Of a stretch of 12,116 bases of DNA, positions 1 to 6,921 are shown one piece after another (position 1 is the stretch's first letter; every line of letters starts with the position of its first letter). The stretch spans positions 1-12,116 of the forward strand of contig NJED01000032.1 of NCBI GenBank assembly GCA_002254745.1. The letters are read 5' to 3'. This DNA comes from Desulfurococcales archaeon ex4484_217_1 (GTDB taxonomy: Archaea > Thermoproteota > Thermoprotei_A > EX4484-217-1). The notes under the pieces were generated by a model. The model made no database searches, was not told where the DNA came from, and saw only the letters and a list, made by a program, of their open reading frames with translations. The position numbers and the translations under genes were made by a program.

Positions 1-62
1 AATAATTTTCGACTGTTGTCTACAAACATCTTACTTAGATTAACTATATATCTACATTTCAC
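1..62 (-). CDS. Possible 5' end of a divergent gene leaving the window (tentative)
   Basis: On the minus strand a GTG at 62 opens a frame of 20 codons that stays open to the window edge. A purine stretch GGAGAGA (68-74 on the plus strand as its complement) lies 5 bases upstream, a fair Shine-Dalgarno site. The predicted peptide begins MKCRYIVNLSKMFV and matches nothing I recognise. Twenty open codons in AT-rich DNA can occur by chance, so the only real support is the ribosome-binding site and the divergent position relative to accC. Confidence 0.2.
   Translation of the reverse strand, partial: MKCRYIVNLSKMFVDNSRKL
44..53 (+). promoter_or_regulatory. Candidate TATA box for the biotin carboxylase operon
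   Basis: CTATATATCT, preceded by the A-rich ATTAA, resembles an archaeal BRE/TATA element. It would place transcription start near 70-75 and give a leader of about 60 bases. A second AT-rich block (TAATAATTATTA, about 80-91) would give a leader of about 25 bases and is an alternative. The accC ribosome-binding site is GAGG at 120-123, 11 bases before the ATG. Confidence 0.3.
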
Positions 63-134
63 ATTTATCTCTCCGCAGTAATAATTATTAGCCCATGAAG
101 CAATTTAGCATATTGCTATGAGGAAATCAATTAC

Positions 135-1578
135 ATGTTTAACAAGATACTAATAGCTAATAGAGGAGAGACAGCAGTAAGAATTATTAGAGCAGCTAAG
201 GAGCTTGGAATAAAAACTGTTACTGTATATACGAAGTACGATATAGTTTCTTTACATGTCATATTATCTGATGAAGCGTATAGAATAGATGATTATCTTA
301 ATGCTTCAAGTATACTTGAGATAGCTGAAAAAGCTAAAGTTGACGCTATTCATCCAGGCTACGGTTTCCTATCTGAAAACTACGAATTTGCCCGCTTGGT
401 GGAGAAAAACGGCTTCACATTTATTGGCCCATCACCCAAAGCCATAAAGCTTGCAGGAAATAAAGTTGAAGCCAAGAAAGTAGCGATGAGAGCTGAAATA
501 CCTGTAATTCCCGGAACTATAGAACCTATAAATGATATTAATAGGGCTAAGAAAATAGCTGAAGAACTAGGCTACCCTGTTTTAATAAAGGCTGTTGGCG
601 GTGGCGGTGGCATAGGTATGAGAATAGCTAGGGATGGACAGGAACTTGTAAAGTTCGTGAATATTTCAAAAGTTGAAGCTGATAAGTCATTTGGCGTATC
701 AGATATTTATATTGAGAAGTACTTAAAAAAGCCCAGACATATTGAAGTACAAGTCTTAGCGGATAACTACGGTAATATAATACATTTATTCGAAAGAGAA
801 TGTTCTATTCAGAGGAGATTTCAAAAGCTCATAGAAGAAGCTCCTTCAAAAGCTAGCCAAGTATACTAATGCTGGTACTGTTGAGTTCCTATACAAAGAT
901 GGAAAATATTACTTTTTAGAAGTCAATGCCAGACTGCAAGTAGAACACGGAGTAACAGAAATGGTTACAGGGATAGATATCGTTAAAACGCAAATTAAAA
1001 TAGCAGCCGATAGACCATTGAATATTTCTCAAGGCCAAATATCTCTTAAGGGATGGGCAATTGAAGCCAGAATTAATGCAGAAGATCCATTGAATAATTT
1101 TGCACCATCTTCAGGCAAAATCGTAAAATATCATGAACCTGGAGGTTTAGGCGTTAGAGTCGATAGTGGTGTTTATGAAGGCTACTCTATCCCGCCAATA
1201 TATAATCCGCTAATAGCTAAGTTAATAGTATGGGGCAGCGATAGGGCTGAAGCAATTTCAAGACTTAAAAGGGCATTATCGGAGTACATAATCGAAGGCG
1301 TTAGGACAACAATTCCACTATATAGGGAAATAGTGAATGACAAAGACTTCATTGAAGGCAATATACACACTTTGTACTTGCATGAGAAACTGCCTAAGTT
1401 TGTTGAAAAGTTAGCAATGGAGGAGAGAGCAAAAATTGTAGCAGCAGTTGTAGCTAATGAGAGCTCGAAGAAAAGGCCGTTAGCAAGCAAGCCACGTAAC
1501 ACCGTTGCTAGATTATGGAAAAGAACCCCCCTACATAGTTACTTTCCGAGATTTCCTTGGCTTAGGAGAAAAAGATAG
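135..1578 (+). pseudogene. accC: Biotin carboxylase subunit of acetyl/propionyl-CoA carboxylase, disrupted by an internal deletion
   Basis: This subunit carboxylates carrier-bound biotin with ATP and bicarbonate. The first part (135-869) has the N-terminal ANRGE motif, HPGYGFLSEN, the glycine-rich ATP-grasp loop (IKAVGGGGGIG) and the ERECSIQRRFQKLIEEAP block, then stops at 867-869. The second part continues in another frame from about 850 (KLAKYTNAGTVEF), through LEVNARLQVEH, the catalytic ARINAEDP and the C-terminal domain, to a stop at 1576-1578. Between EEAPS and NAGTVEF biotin carboxylases normally have about 26 residues; here only 19 bases remain, so roughly 18-20 codons are lost and the frame changes. 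A conserved GPxPxxxS block normally after DEAYxI is also missing (near 288). The usual VEHPVTE reads VEHGVTE. The basic C-terminal tail resembles Sulfolobales homologues. As written it gives no complete enzyme. The carrier gene follows after 3 bases. Family identity is certain; whether the lesion is biological is not. Confidence 0.93.
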
Positions 1579-1581
1579 TAG

Positions 1582-2115
1582 ATGGTATGGGTTTTGAAAA
1601 GAAAAATCAAAGTTCAAACAAGCAGTGGAAGTTTAAACCTCAAGCTAGTAGAAAGTAGTAGAAACCTATACTTAGTAGAAGATGAAAAGCTAGGAACAGT
1701 AAAGGTCAAGGTTATTAACATTGATGACAATAAAGTGGAGCTCTTAGTTAATGAAAAAAGATATAATGTGCTTCTAGATAGGAATTCAAAAATAATTTAC
1801 GTTAATGGAACACCATTAAGACTTCTAATAACTAAGGCTGGAGAAATTTTGACTAAGCTCCCTCACGTAACTGCTAATACGAAAAATAAAAGCATGGCAG
1901 GAGGTAAGCCAATAATTGCACCTATAAGTGGGCGAATTGTTTCTCTGAAAGTTAAAGAAAACGATTATGTAAGGAAAGATGATGTTATTGTAATTATTGA
2001 GTCCATGAAAATGCTTAATGAAATAAGAGCACCATTTGAAGGTATAGTGTTAAAAGTAAATGTAAATGAAGGAGACATGGTTAAGAAGGGACAGGAACTT
2101 TTAGTTCTCAAGTAA
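1582..2115 (+). CDS. accB: Biotin carboxyl carrier protein of acyl-CoA carboxylase
   Basis: This 177-residue protein carries the covalently bound biotin that shuttles carboxylate between the biotin carboxylase and the carboxyltransferase. Residues about 108-177 form a standard biotinyl domain (APISGRIVSLKV ... ESMKM ... EGDMVKKGQELLVL). The biotinylated lysine is K143 in ESMKM, 34 residues from the C-terminus as is normal. Residues 5-95 form a beta-rich N-terminal region of the type seen in Sulfolobales BCCPs. A linker containing M105-A-G-G precedes the biotinyl domain. The ATG follows the accC stop directly (TAG TAG ATG). The nearest purine-rich site, AGGAG near 1562-1566, is 15 bases upstream, so translation probably depends partly on coupling from accC. 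The frame is intact, in contrast to accC. Confidence 0.95.
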   Translation: MVWVLKRKIKVQTSSGSLNLKLVESSRNLYLVEDEKLGTVKVKVINIDDNKVELLVNEKRYNVLLDRNSKIIYVNGTPLRLLITKAGEILTKLPHVTANTKNKSMAGGKPIIAPISGRIVSLKVKENDYVRKDDVIVIIESMKMLNEIRAPFEGIVLKVNVNEGDMVKKGQELLVLK

Positions 2116-2119
2116 CGGC

Positions 2120-3685
2120 CTAGAGAGGTATGTTGCCATGTTTTCTTAGAGGATATTCTTCACGCTTATTCTGCAAAGCTTCAAGAGCTTTAATTAGCAT
2201 AGGTCTTGTTTTACTAGGCTCAATAACGTCATCTACTAAGCCTAGTTCAGCTGCTCTATAGGGATTGGCGAAAATGGCTCTATATTCTTTGAGTTTTTGT
2301 TTAAATAGCTCCTCCGGGTTCTTCGCCTTAGCGAGTTCCTTTTTAAATATTATTTTAACAGCACCTTCAGGCCCCATGACAGCTATCTCTGCTGTTGGCC
2401 ATGCGAAAACTATGTCTGCACCTAAGCTCTTAGACCCCATAGCAATATAGGCTCCCCCATATGCTTTCCTAAGGATAACAGTTATTTTTGGCACAGTTGC
2501 TTCAGCATAAGCATATACTAGCTTAGCTCCATGCTTGATTATGCCTCCGTGTTCTTGGTCTACTCCAGGAAGATAGCCTGGTACATCTACAAACATTATT
2601 ATTGGTATGTTAAATGAGTCGCAGAATCTAACGAACCTTGCAGCCTTAATGGAACCATCAATATCAAGAGATCCAGCAAGAAACCTTGGCTGATTAGCTA
2701 CGATACCTATACTATAGCCGTTTAACCTAGCAAAACCAACTACAACGTTCGGAGCATAATTCTCATGGATCTCAAGAAACTCTCCACCATCAACAACTCT
2801 GAGGATTATGTCTCTAACATCATATGGCGCCATGGGATCTGTAGATACTATGGTCTCTAGTTCTTTATCCTCCCGCTCAGGTGGATCTTCGGTTTTTACA
2901 TAAGGTGGATCTTCCATGTTATTAGAGGGTATGTATGATAAAAGTTTTCTGACAATATTAAATGCTTCATCTTCAGAGTCTGTTATGAAGTGTGCTACGC
3001 CGCTCTTAGAAGCATGTACTTCAGCCCCCCCAAGCTCCATGAAACTGACTTCTTCGCCTGTAACTGCTTTCACAACTTGAGGCCCAGTAATAAACATGAA
3101 TGAAATATTCCTAGGCATTATTATGAAATCCGTTAAAGCCGGCGAGTACGATGCCCCTCCAGCACATGGTCCTAGAATTAAGGATATTTGAGGTATTATC
3201 CCTGATGCTTTAACGTTCATTCTAAAAATTCTTCCGAAACCGTCTAGAGCAGCTACACCCTCATGAATTCTAGCCCCACCAGAATCGTAAAGACCTATTA
3301 AAGGTGTACCTGTTTTTAAAGCCATGGACATTATGAATTCTATTTTCTTAGCATGCATTTCACCCAGAGAACCACCAATGACTGTAAAGTCTTGTGCGAA
3401 AACATGTACAAGCCTACCATCTATTTTGCCATAACCTACTACAACACCATCTCCTAGGTACTTGGCCTTATCTAGTCCAAAATATGTGCTCCTATGTACA
3501 ACAAATGGTTGTAGTTCAACAAAACTTCCTGGGTCAAGAAGTCTTTCAAGACGCTCCCATACGGTTAATTTTCCTTTCTCTTTCTGTCTTTTTACCCTTT
3601 CTGGTCCACCGCCTTCCTTAGCTTTCTCTTTTAATTTTCTAAGTTCCTCAATAAGTTCCTCCATAGTCTTTTTTTCGCTTGACAA
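2120..3685 (-). CDS. pccB: Carboxyltransferase (beta) subunit of propionyl/acetyl-CoA carboxylase
   Basis: It transfers the carboxyl group from carboxybiotin to acetyl- or propionyl-CoA, giving malonyl- or methylmalonyl-CoA. About 521 residues, normal for the family. The N-terminal half has the ERV..QKEKGKLTVWERLERLLDPGSF signature, the oxyanion motif YDSGGARIHEGV (about 134-144) and GPCAGGASYSPA (about 172-183). The C-terminal half has VDVPGYLPGVDQEHGGIIKHGAKL and AYGGAYIAM. The frame is open to a TTG at 3763, but that start has no ribosome-binding site and adds 26 residues atypical of the family. I chose TTG at 3685, preceded 3-4 bases away by GGTGATC (3688-3694); ATG at 3664 is the next alternative. 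It lies downstream of the methyltransferase on the same strand and converges on accB with 4 bases between stop codons, so it is not in one operon with its partner subunits. Acetyl versus propionyl preference cannot be read here. Confidence 0.95.
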   Translation of the reverse strand: MSSEKKTMEELIEELRKLKEKAKEGGGPERVKRQKEKGKLTVWERLERLLDPGSFVELQPFVVHRSTYFGLDKAKYLGDGVVVGYGKIDGRLVHVFAQDFTVIGGSLGEMHAKKIEFIMSMALKTGTPLIGLYDSGGARIHEGVAALDGFGRIFRMNVKASGIIPQISLILGPCAGGASYSPALTDFIIMPRNISFMFITGPQVVKAVTGEEVSFMELGGAEVHASKSGVAHFITDSEDEAFNIVRKLLSYIPSNNMEDPPYVKTEDPPEREDKELETIVSTDPMAPYDVRDIILRVVDGGEFLEIHENYAPNVVVGFARLNGYSIGIVANQPRFLAGSLDIDGSIKAARFVRFCDSFNIPIIMFVDVPGYLPGVDQEHGGIIKHGAKLVYAYAEATVPKITVILRKAYGGAYIAMGSKSLGADIVFAWPTAEIAVMGPEGAVKIIFKKELAKAKNPEELFKQKLKEYRAIFANPYRAAELGLVDDVIEPSKTRPMLIKALEALQNKREEYPLRKHGNIPL

Positions 3686-3770
3686 GAGATCACCCAAAGC
3701 TAAGTTTATTGATTCATAATAGAATTCAATATTAAAATGTACTGCTCCAATAGGAAGTATCAACAGAAGC

Positions 3771-4652
3771 TTAAAACCTAGGTTTCTTAGCTACAACACC
3801 AAAATCTGTTTTACGTATAATAATGAAGCCTACTTCTCTAAGCCTGTTTACGACACCTTTAGTCATACTTTTCCTCCCAATAGCCTCTCCCGGTTTACCT
3901 ATGTAATGGAAGAGTTCACCTCCAGGCTTAATTACTCTGAAAAGTTTATGGTAAAATTCTCTGCTGTATAGTTCTCCAGCAAGAGAGAAGCGTGGGGGGT
4001 CATGAATTATTTTATTGAAAATATTGTTCTTGAAAACGTCAATAACGTCGAACGCGTTGCCAAGAAAGATAGTTATCTTATTGCTTTCTAAAAATTTTGA
4101 CCAAGGATTAAAACTAGCAATGGATAAAACATTCTCATCAATTTCAATAGTGTAAACTTTACTAGCACCATATCTTAAAGAAGCTATTGCAGTATACCCT
4201 AAGCCTGTACACACATCTAAAACTAAGTCGCCTTTCCTAATGCCTAATAACCTAACTTTGCTTAAAGAGTCGTCCCATGGACAAATATTTTTAATCCTAT
4301 GCATATGTATACCACTTATCTCTAAAGTAGGGGCTTTACAGTTCTTCACAGCAGTAAGCCTATAAAACTTGCCGTTGCCGTAGAGAGAAAGTTCTCTTAA
4401 ATGTCCTTCCTCAATTACGTAAACCGAGTCATCTTTTATTCTCAGCTTTTTTATGCGATCTAAATATAGTTCTTCATTGAACCCGTCAAACAAAATCTTA
4501 TCCTTTACTTTACGAATAATACTTAGTGAGAAACCCAAGTCCAGAGATACATAATGTTTTCCTTCAGGAAATTCATTAACTATGTCCTTTAATAGGAATC
4601 CCGGAATAACCAGTTTAAGCTTAGGATGGAATTGGTAAATTTCAAGCATCAT
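3771..4652 (-). CDS. Predicted archaeal SAM-dependent methyltransferase (COG2521 type)
   Basis: About 293 residues. The N-terminal 120-130 residues form a separate domain of unknown role. A Rossmann methyltransferase domain follows: motif I LDVCTGLGYT (about 145-154), acidic motif II IEID (about 169-172), and motif IV HDPPRF (about 217-222), followed by the family-typical GELYSREFYHKLFRVIKPGG and LFHYIGKPGE. The set matches my memory of COG2521, whose substrate is not firmly known; the DPPR motif resembles the (D/N)PP(Y/F) motif of amino-methyltransferases acting on nucleic acids. The frame is open to TTG at 4670. ATG at 4652 or 4649 is a better start, with GAGG at 4665-4668 upstream. It overlaps the nuclease 3' end by 8-11 bases (29 if TTG is used), so the two are translationally coupled. 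It ends about 85 bases before the preferred pccB start. Confidence 0.85.
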   Translation of the reverse strand: MMLEIYQFHPKLKLVIPGFLLKDIVNEFPEGKHYVSLDLGFSLSIIRKVKDKILFDGFNEELYLDRIKKLRIKDDSVYVIEEGHLRELSLYGNGKFYRLTAVKNCKAPTLEISGIHMHRIKNICPWDDSLSKVRLLGIRKGDLVLDVCTGLGYTAIASLRYGASKVYTIEIDENVLSIASFNPWSKFLESNKITIFLGNAFDVIDVFKNNIFNKIIHDPPRFSLAGELYSREFYHKLFRVIKPGGELFHYIGKPGEAIGRKSMTKGVVNRLREVGFIIIRKTDFGVVAKKPRF

Positions 4653-5369
4653 TTTTTCTCTTTTCCTCAATGGAGGAAAGTATTTTCTCTAATCTTTCAA
4701 CAACATTGCTTATTCTCTTTTCAAACATAAACTTGTAAAGAAGTATCTTAGATCTTCTCCTTAGATCCCCATAACTCCTGGTTTTAGGTAAAACACCTTT
4801 TCTCTTTAACCTATTTACTCTATTCAGTAATCCAAGAATATCTGTATTTAGCGCTTTAGCAGCTTCTGTTATAGTCGGGTTCTCAGCTAGATCTTTCAAG
4901 ACCTCTAGATCCTCCTTAGATAGTTCGGGTAACGGTGTAAGTATAGATTCAATGTATTCGTCAAGAATGTTTTCCACAGATTCTCTAACAATAACCTCCA
5001 ATTCTTCAGCGTCAACAAGAAATTGATCACTTAACTCAATAACTTTAACCTTCAGTTCTTCAGCAGCAGCCTTGGCTGCATCATCGACAAAACCCTTACA
5101 AACAACCAAAGGTTTCATGGATAGTAATTTAGCATTAGTGTATGCTTGTCTAACACCTGATACGTCAAGTCTTCCAGCTTTAACCTCAACAGCATATCTA
5201 GTACCTTCACTGTCCTCGGCTATAGCATCAACTTCAGCAACTTCAACGCCTTTAATGATAACCTTCCTGTGTACATCAATAATTTTGTAACCTGAGTTCT
5301 CAAGAACCTTTAAGGCTATTCTTTCGCTGCTTCTCCATCTAGCCTTAGCAGAGACTATATTTCAAACAC
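4642..5369 (-). CDS. PD-(D/E)XK (RecB/COG4998-like) nuclease with C-terminal winged helix; 5' end out of frame
   Basis: The reading frame is open from 5361 to the stop at 4642, about 239 codons. The N-terminal part has the nuclease core order: SSERIALKVLENSGYKIIDV (helix with E), VEVAEVDAIAED (catalytic D), YAVEVKAG (ExK), then DVSGVRQAY. This matches archaeal RecB-like endonucleases. Residues about 145-205 look like a winged helix (LSKEDLEVLKDLAENPTITEAAKALNT...), followed by basic helices. The frame contains no ATG, GTG or TTG before ATG at 5118, and starting there would delete the whole nuclease core. Upstream, AAGGAGG (5379-5385) sits 9 bases before a GTG at 5369, but that GTG frame stops after four codons (GTG TTT GAA ATA TAG). 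Removing two bases (ATATAG to ATAG) joins GTG to the body. Otherwise the start could be ATA at 5358, 8 bases after GAGGTG. Overlaps the methyltransferase start. Target unknown. Confidence 0.75.
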
Positions 5370-5376
5370 CTCTTTA

Positions 5377-5423
5377 AACCTCCTTAGCTCACACTAAATC
5401 TTTTAATTATAGCGTATTTAAGC
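5377..5423 (-). promoter_or_regulatory. Promoter and ribosome-binding site for the nuclease-methyltransferase-pccB gene string
   Basis: On the minus strand, CTTAAATAC (5415-5423) is a good archaeal TATA element, with CTATAATTAAAA just downstream (about 5400-5411) as an alternative. Start would fall near 5390-5395, leaving a very short leader that contains AAGGAGG (5379-5385) 9 bases before the GTG at 5369. The ribosome-binding site is the main evidence that translation begins at 5369 rather than at the internal ATG at 5118. Confidence 0.45.
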
Positions 5424-5496
5424 TGTAGTTCCTAATAAGCACATGAACATCATCTATCATAGGTTTAAGAACATAGCACCTTCATCTAAAAGTAGT

Positions 5497-5526
5497 GTTT
5501 AAATAAAGAGGATAAGTATTTATTAG
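5497..5526 (+). promoter_or_regulatory. Candidate promoter of the P-type ATPase gene
   Basis: Two AT elements lie close together: GTTTAAATAAAG (5497-5508) and AAGTATTTATTA (5514-5525). They would place the start near 5530-5550 and give a leader of about 25-45 bases before the ATG at 5576. GAGGGGT (about 5557-5563) is the nearest ribosome-binding-like site, but it is 12-13 bases from the ATG, which is far. The rest of the 206-base gap 5370-5575 shows no gene; a 10-mer AGGTTTAAGA occurs twice (5461-5470 and 5549-5558) with no clear meaning. Confidence 0.4.
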
Positions 5527-6705
5527 TACTAATTCTTTGAAATAGTGTAGGTTTAAGAGGGGTAAGTAGTCTAGCATGGATAATGACGCTTGGTGGAATA
5601 TTCCAGTAGACATTGTTCTATCTAGGTTTAAAACACATCCCTTTAAAGGTTTAAAAAGCAGTATTGCTGAGGATAGAATTAAGAAGTATGGACCTAACAT
5701 TATTAAAGAAGCTAAGAAGAGAAGCGCATTTATGATTTTCATTGACCAATTTAAGAGTTTCCTAGTTTTAATATTAATTGTCGCATCCCTTTTCTCTATA
5801 ATTCTTGGTGAAGTAAAGGATGCCTTAGTTATACTTGCCATAGTATTGCTTATGTCTTTGCTTGGTTTTATTCAAGAATATAGAGCCGAAAAAACTATTG
5901 AAGCTTTAAGAAAACTAACAACGCCTAAGGCTAAGGTCATTAGAGATGGCGTTTTGAAGGTTATTGACGCTTCACAAGTTGTTCCAGGTGATTTAGTTAT
6001 CGTAGAGAAAGGGGATAGGGTACCGGCGGATATTAGGCTTATAGAGTCTTTAGAGCTTCATGTTGACGAATCCTCTTTTACTGGAGAAAGTATTCCAGTA
6101 CTTAAAAATGCTTCAGCTATTGTTCCTCCGAAAGCTCCTATTTATGAGAGAAAGAACATGGTATTTATGGGCACATATGTTATTAGAGGTAAGGGTAAAG
6201 GGGTTGTTGTAGCTACGGGGATGAACACTGAGCTAGGTAAAATAGCTAGAGCTATTGAAGAAGCACCCATAGAGAAAACTTTTCTTCAAAAGAGTCTTGA
6301 TAAGCTAGGTAAGAATTTAGGGTACATGTTCATAGCATCTGTCTTAATAGTATTTATCCTAGGCTACGTCAGAGGTTTAGGCACATTACTTGAACTTCTA
6401 ATGACAAGTATTGCCTTAGCCGTAGCAGCAATTCCCGAAGGTTTACCTGCGATAGTAACAATAATCCTAGCCTTGGGGGTTTGGAGAATGGCTAAGAAAA
6501 ATGCTATTGTTAAGAAGATTTCTCAAGTTGAAACACTAGGCATTACAACAGTTATCTGTACAGACAAGACAGGGACTCTTACTAAAAACGAAATGACCGT
6601 TAGGAAAGTAGTTTTACCTAGCGGGTTAGTAGCTGATGTTTCAGGTTCAGGATATAGTTTAGAGGGGAAAATACATGTTAATGGGAGAGAAGTTGATGTG
6701 GAAAG

Positions 6706-6751
6706 TAAGAATAGAGAATGGTAAAGTAAGAATTATAGGAGATCCTTTAGA
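6706..6751 (+). repeat. 46-base direct repeat, inserted copy (1 of 2)
   Basis: This copy matches 6789-6834 at 45 of 46 positions (G at 6716 versus A at 6799). Its first 10 bases (TAAGAATAGA) belong to the ancestral ATPase reading frame; the following 36 bases look like an insertion. Its frame runs into TAA at 6722-6724. The other copy encodes the expected NGKVRIIGDPLEAS stretch, so that one is original. Confidence 0.9.
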
Positions 6752-6788
6752 CTCATTGAAGCAGCTGTTTTGTGTAATAATGCCTTCT

Positions 6789-6834
6789 TAAGAATAGAAA
6801 ATGGTAAAGTAAGAATTATAGGAGATCCTTTAGA
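6789..6834 (+). repeat. 46-base direct repeat, source copy (2 of 2)
   Basis: This copy reads in frame as part of the ATPase nucleotide-binding domain (LRIENGKVRIIGDPLE), so it is the original. It lies 83 bases downstream of the first copy, with 37 bases of good coding sequence (LIEAAVLCNNAF) between them that are present only once. A simple tandem duplication would not leave this pattern. Confidence 0.9.
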
Positions 6835-6890
6835 AGCATCTTTACTTATTTTAGCTGAGAAAGCAGGAGTTAGCACAGATTCTCTTAGAG

Positions 6891-6921
6891 GTGTTAGAGT
6901 TAGGGTGTTAGAGTTAGAGTT
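6891..6921 (+). repeat. Short tandem repeat expansion (14-base unit twice plus a 6-base repeat)
   Basis: GTGTTAGAGTTAGG (6891-6904) is followed by GTGTTAGAGTTAGA (6905-6918), a 13/14 match, and AGAGTT occurs at 6896-6901, 6910-6915 and 6916-6921. The expansion adds 20 bases, consistent with replication slippage, and shifts the ATPase frame so that RVLEIPFDSSRK is only read after it. Confidence 0.85.

Noticed and set aside
95..121. Eight-codon mini-ORF (MKQFSILL) just before accC, its TGA near the accC ribosome-binding site; possible leader peptide
   Set aside because: No ribosome-binding site of its own and no regulatory codon pattern; short frames of this size are expected by chance.
1182..1502. 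Minus-strand frame of 106 codons inside accC
   Set aside because: Antisense shadow of strongly conserved biotin carboxylase sequence; no ribosome-binding site and no recognisable protein features.
961..1578. A separate protein starting at ATG 961
   Set aside because: The same frame carries good biotin carboxylase sequence upstream to about 850 (YTNAGTVEF, LEVNARLQVEH), so the ATG is internal to accC.
5072..5290. Plus-strand frame of 72 codons opposite the nuclease gene
   Set aside because: Antisense to the conserved nuclease core (VDAIAED, VEVKAG), which explains why it is open.
5370..5575. Possible C/D-box RNA on the minus strand (GATGATG near 5450)
   Set aside because: The C-box consensus is incomplete and no D box or guide arrangement follows at proper spacing.
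6706..6834. Interpretation of the 46-base repeats as insertion-sequence ends or a CRISPR repeat pair
   Set aside because: They are direct, only two copies, the spacer is coding ATPase sequence, and one copy is in-frame native gene sequence.
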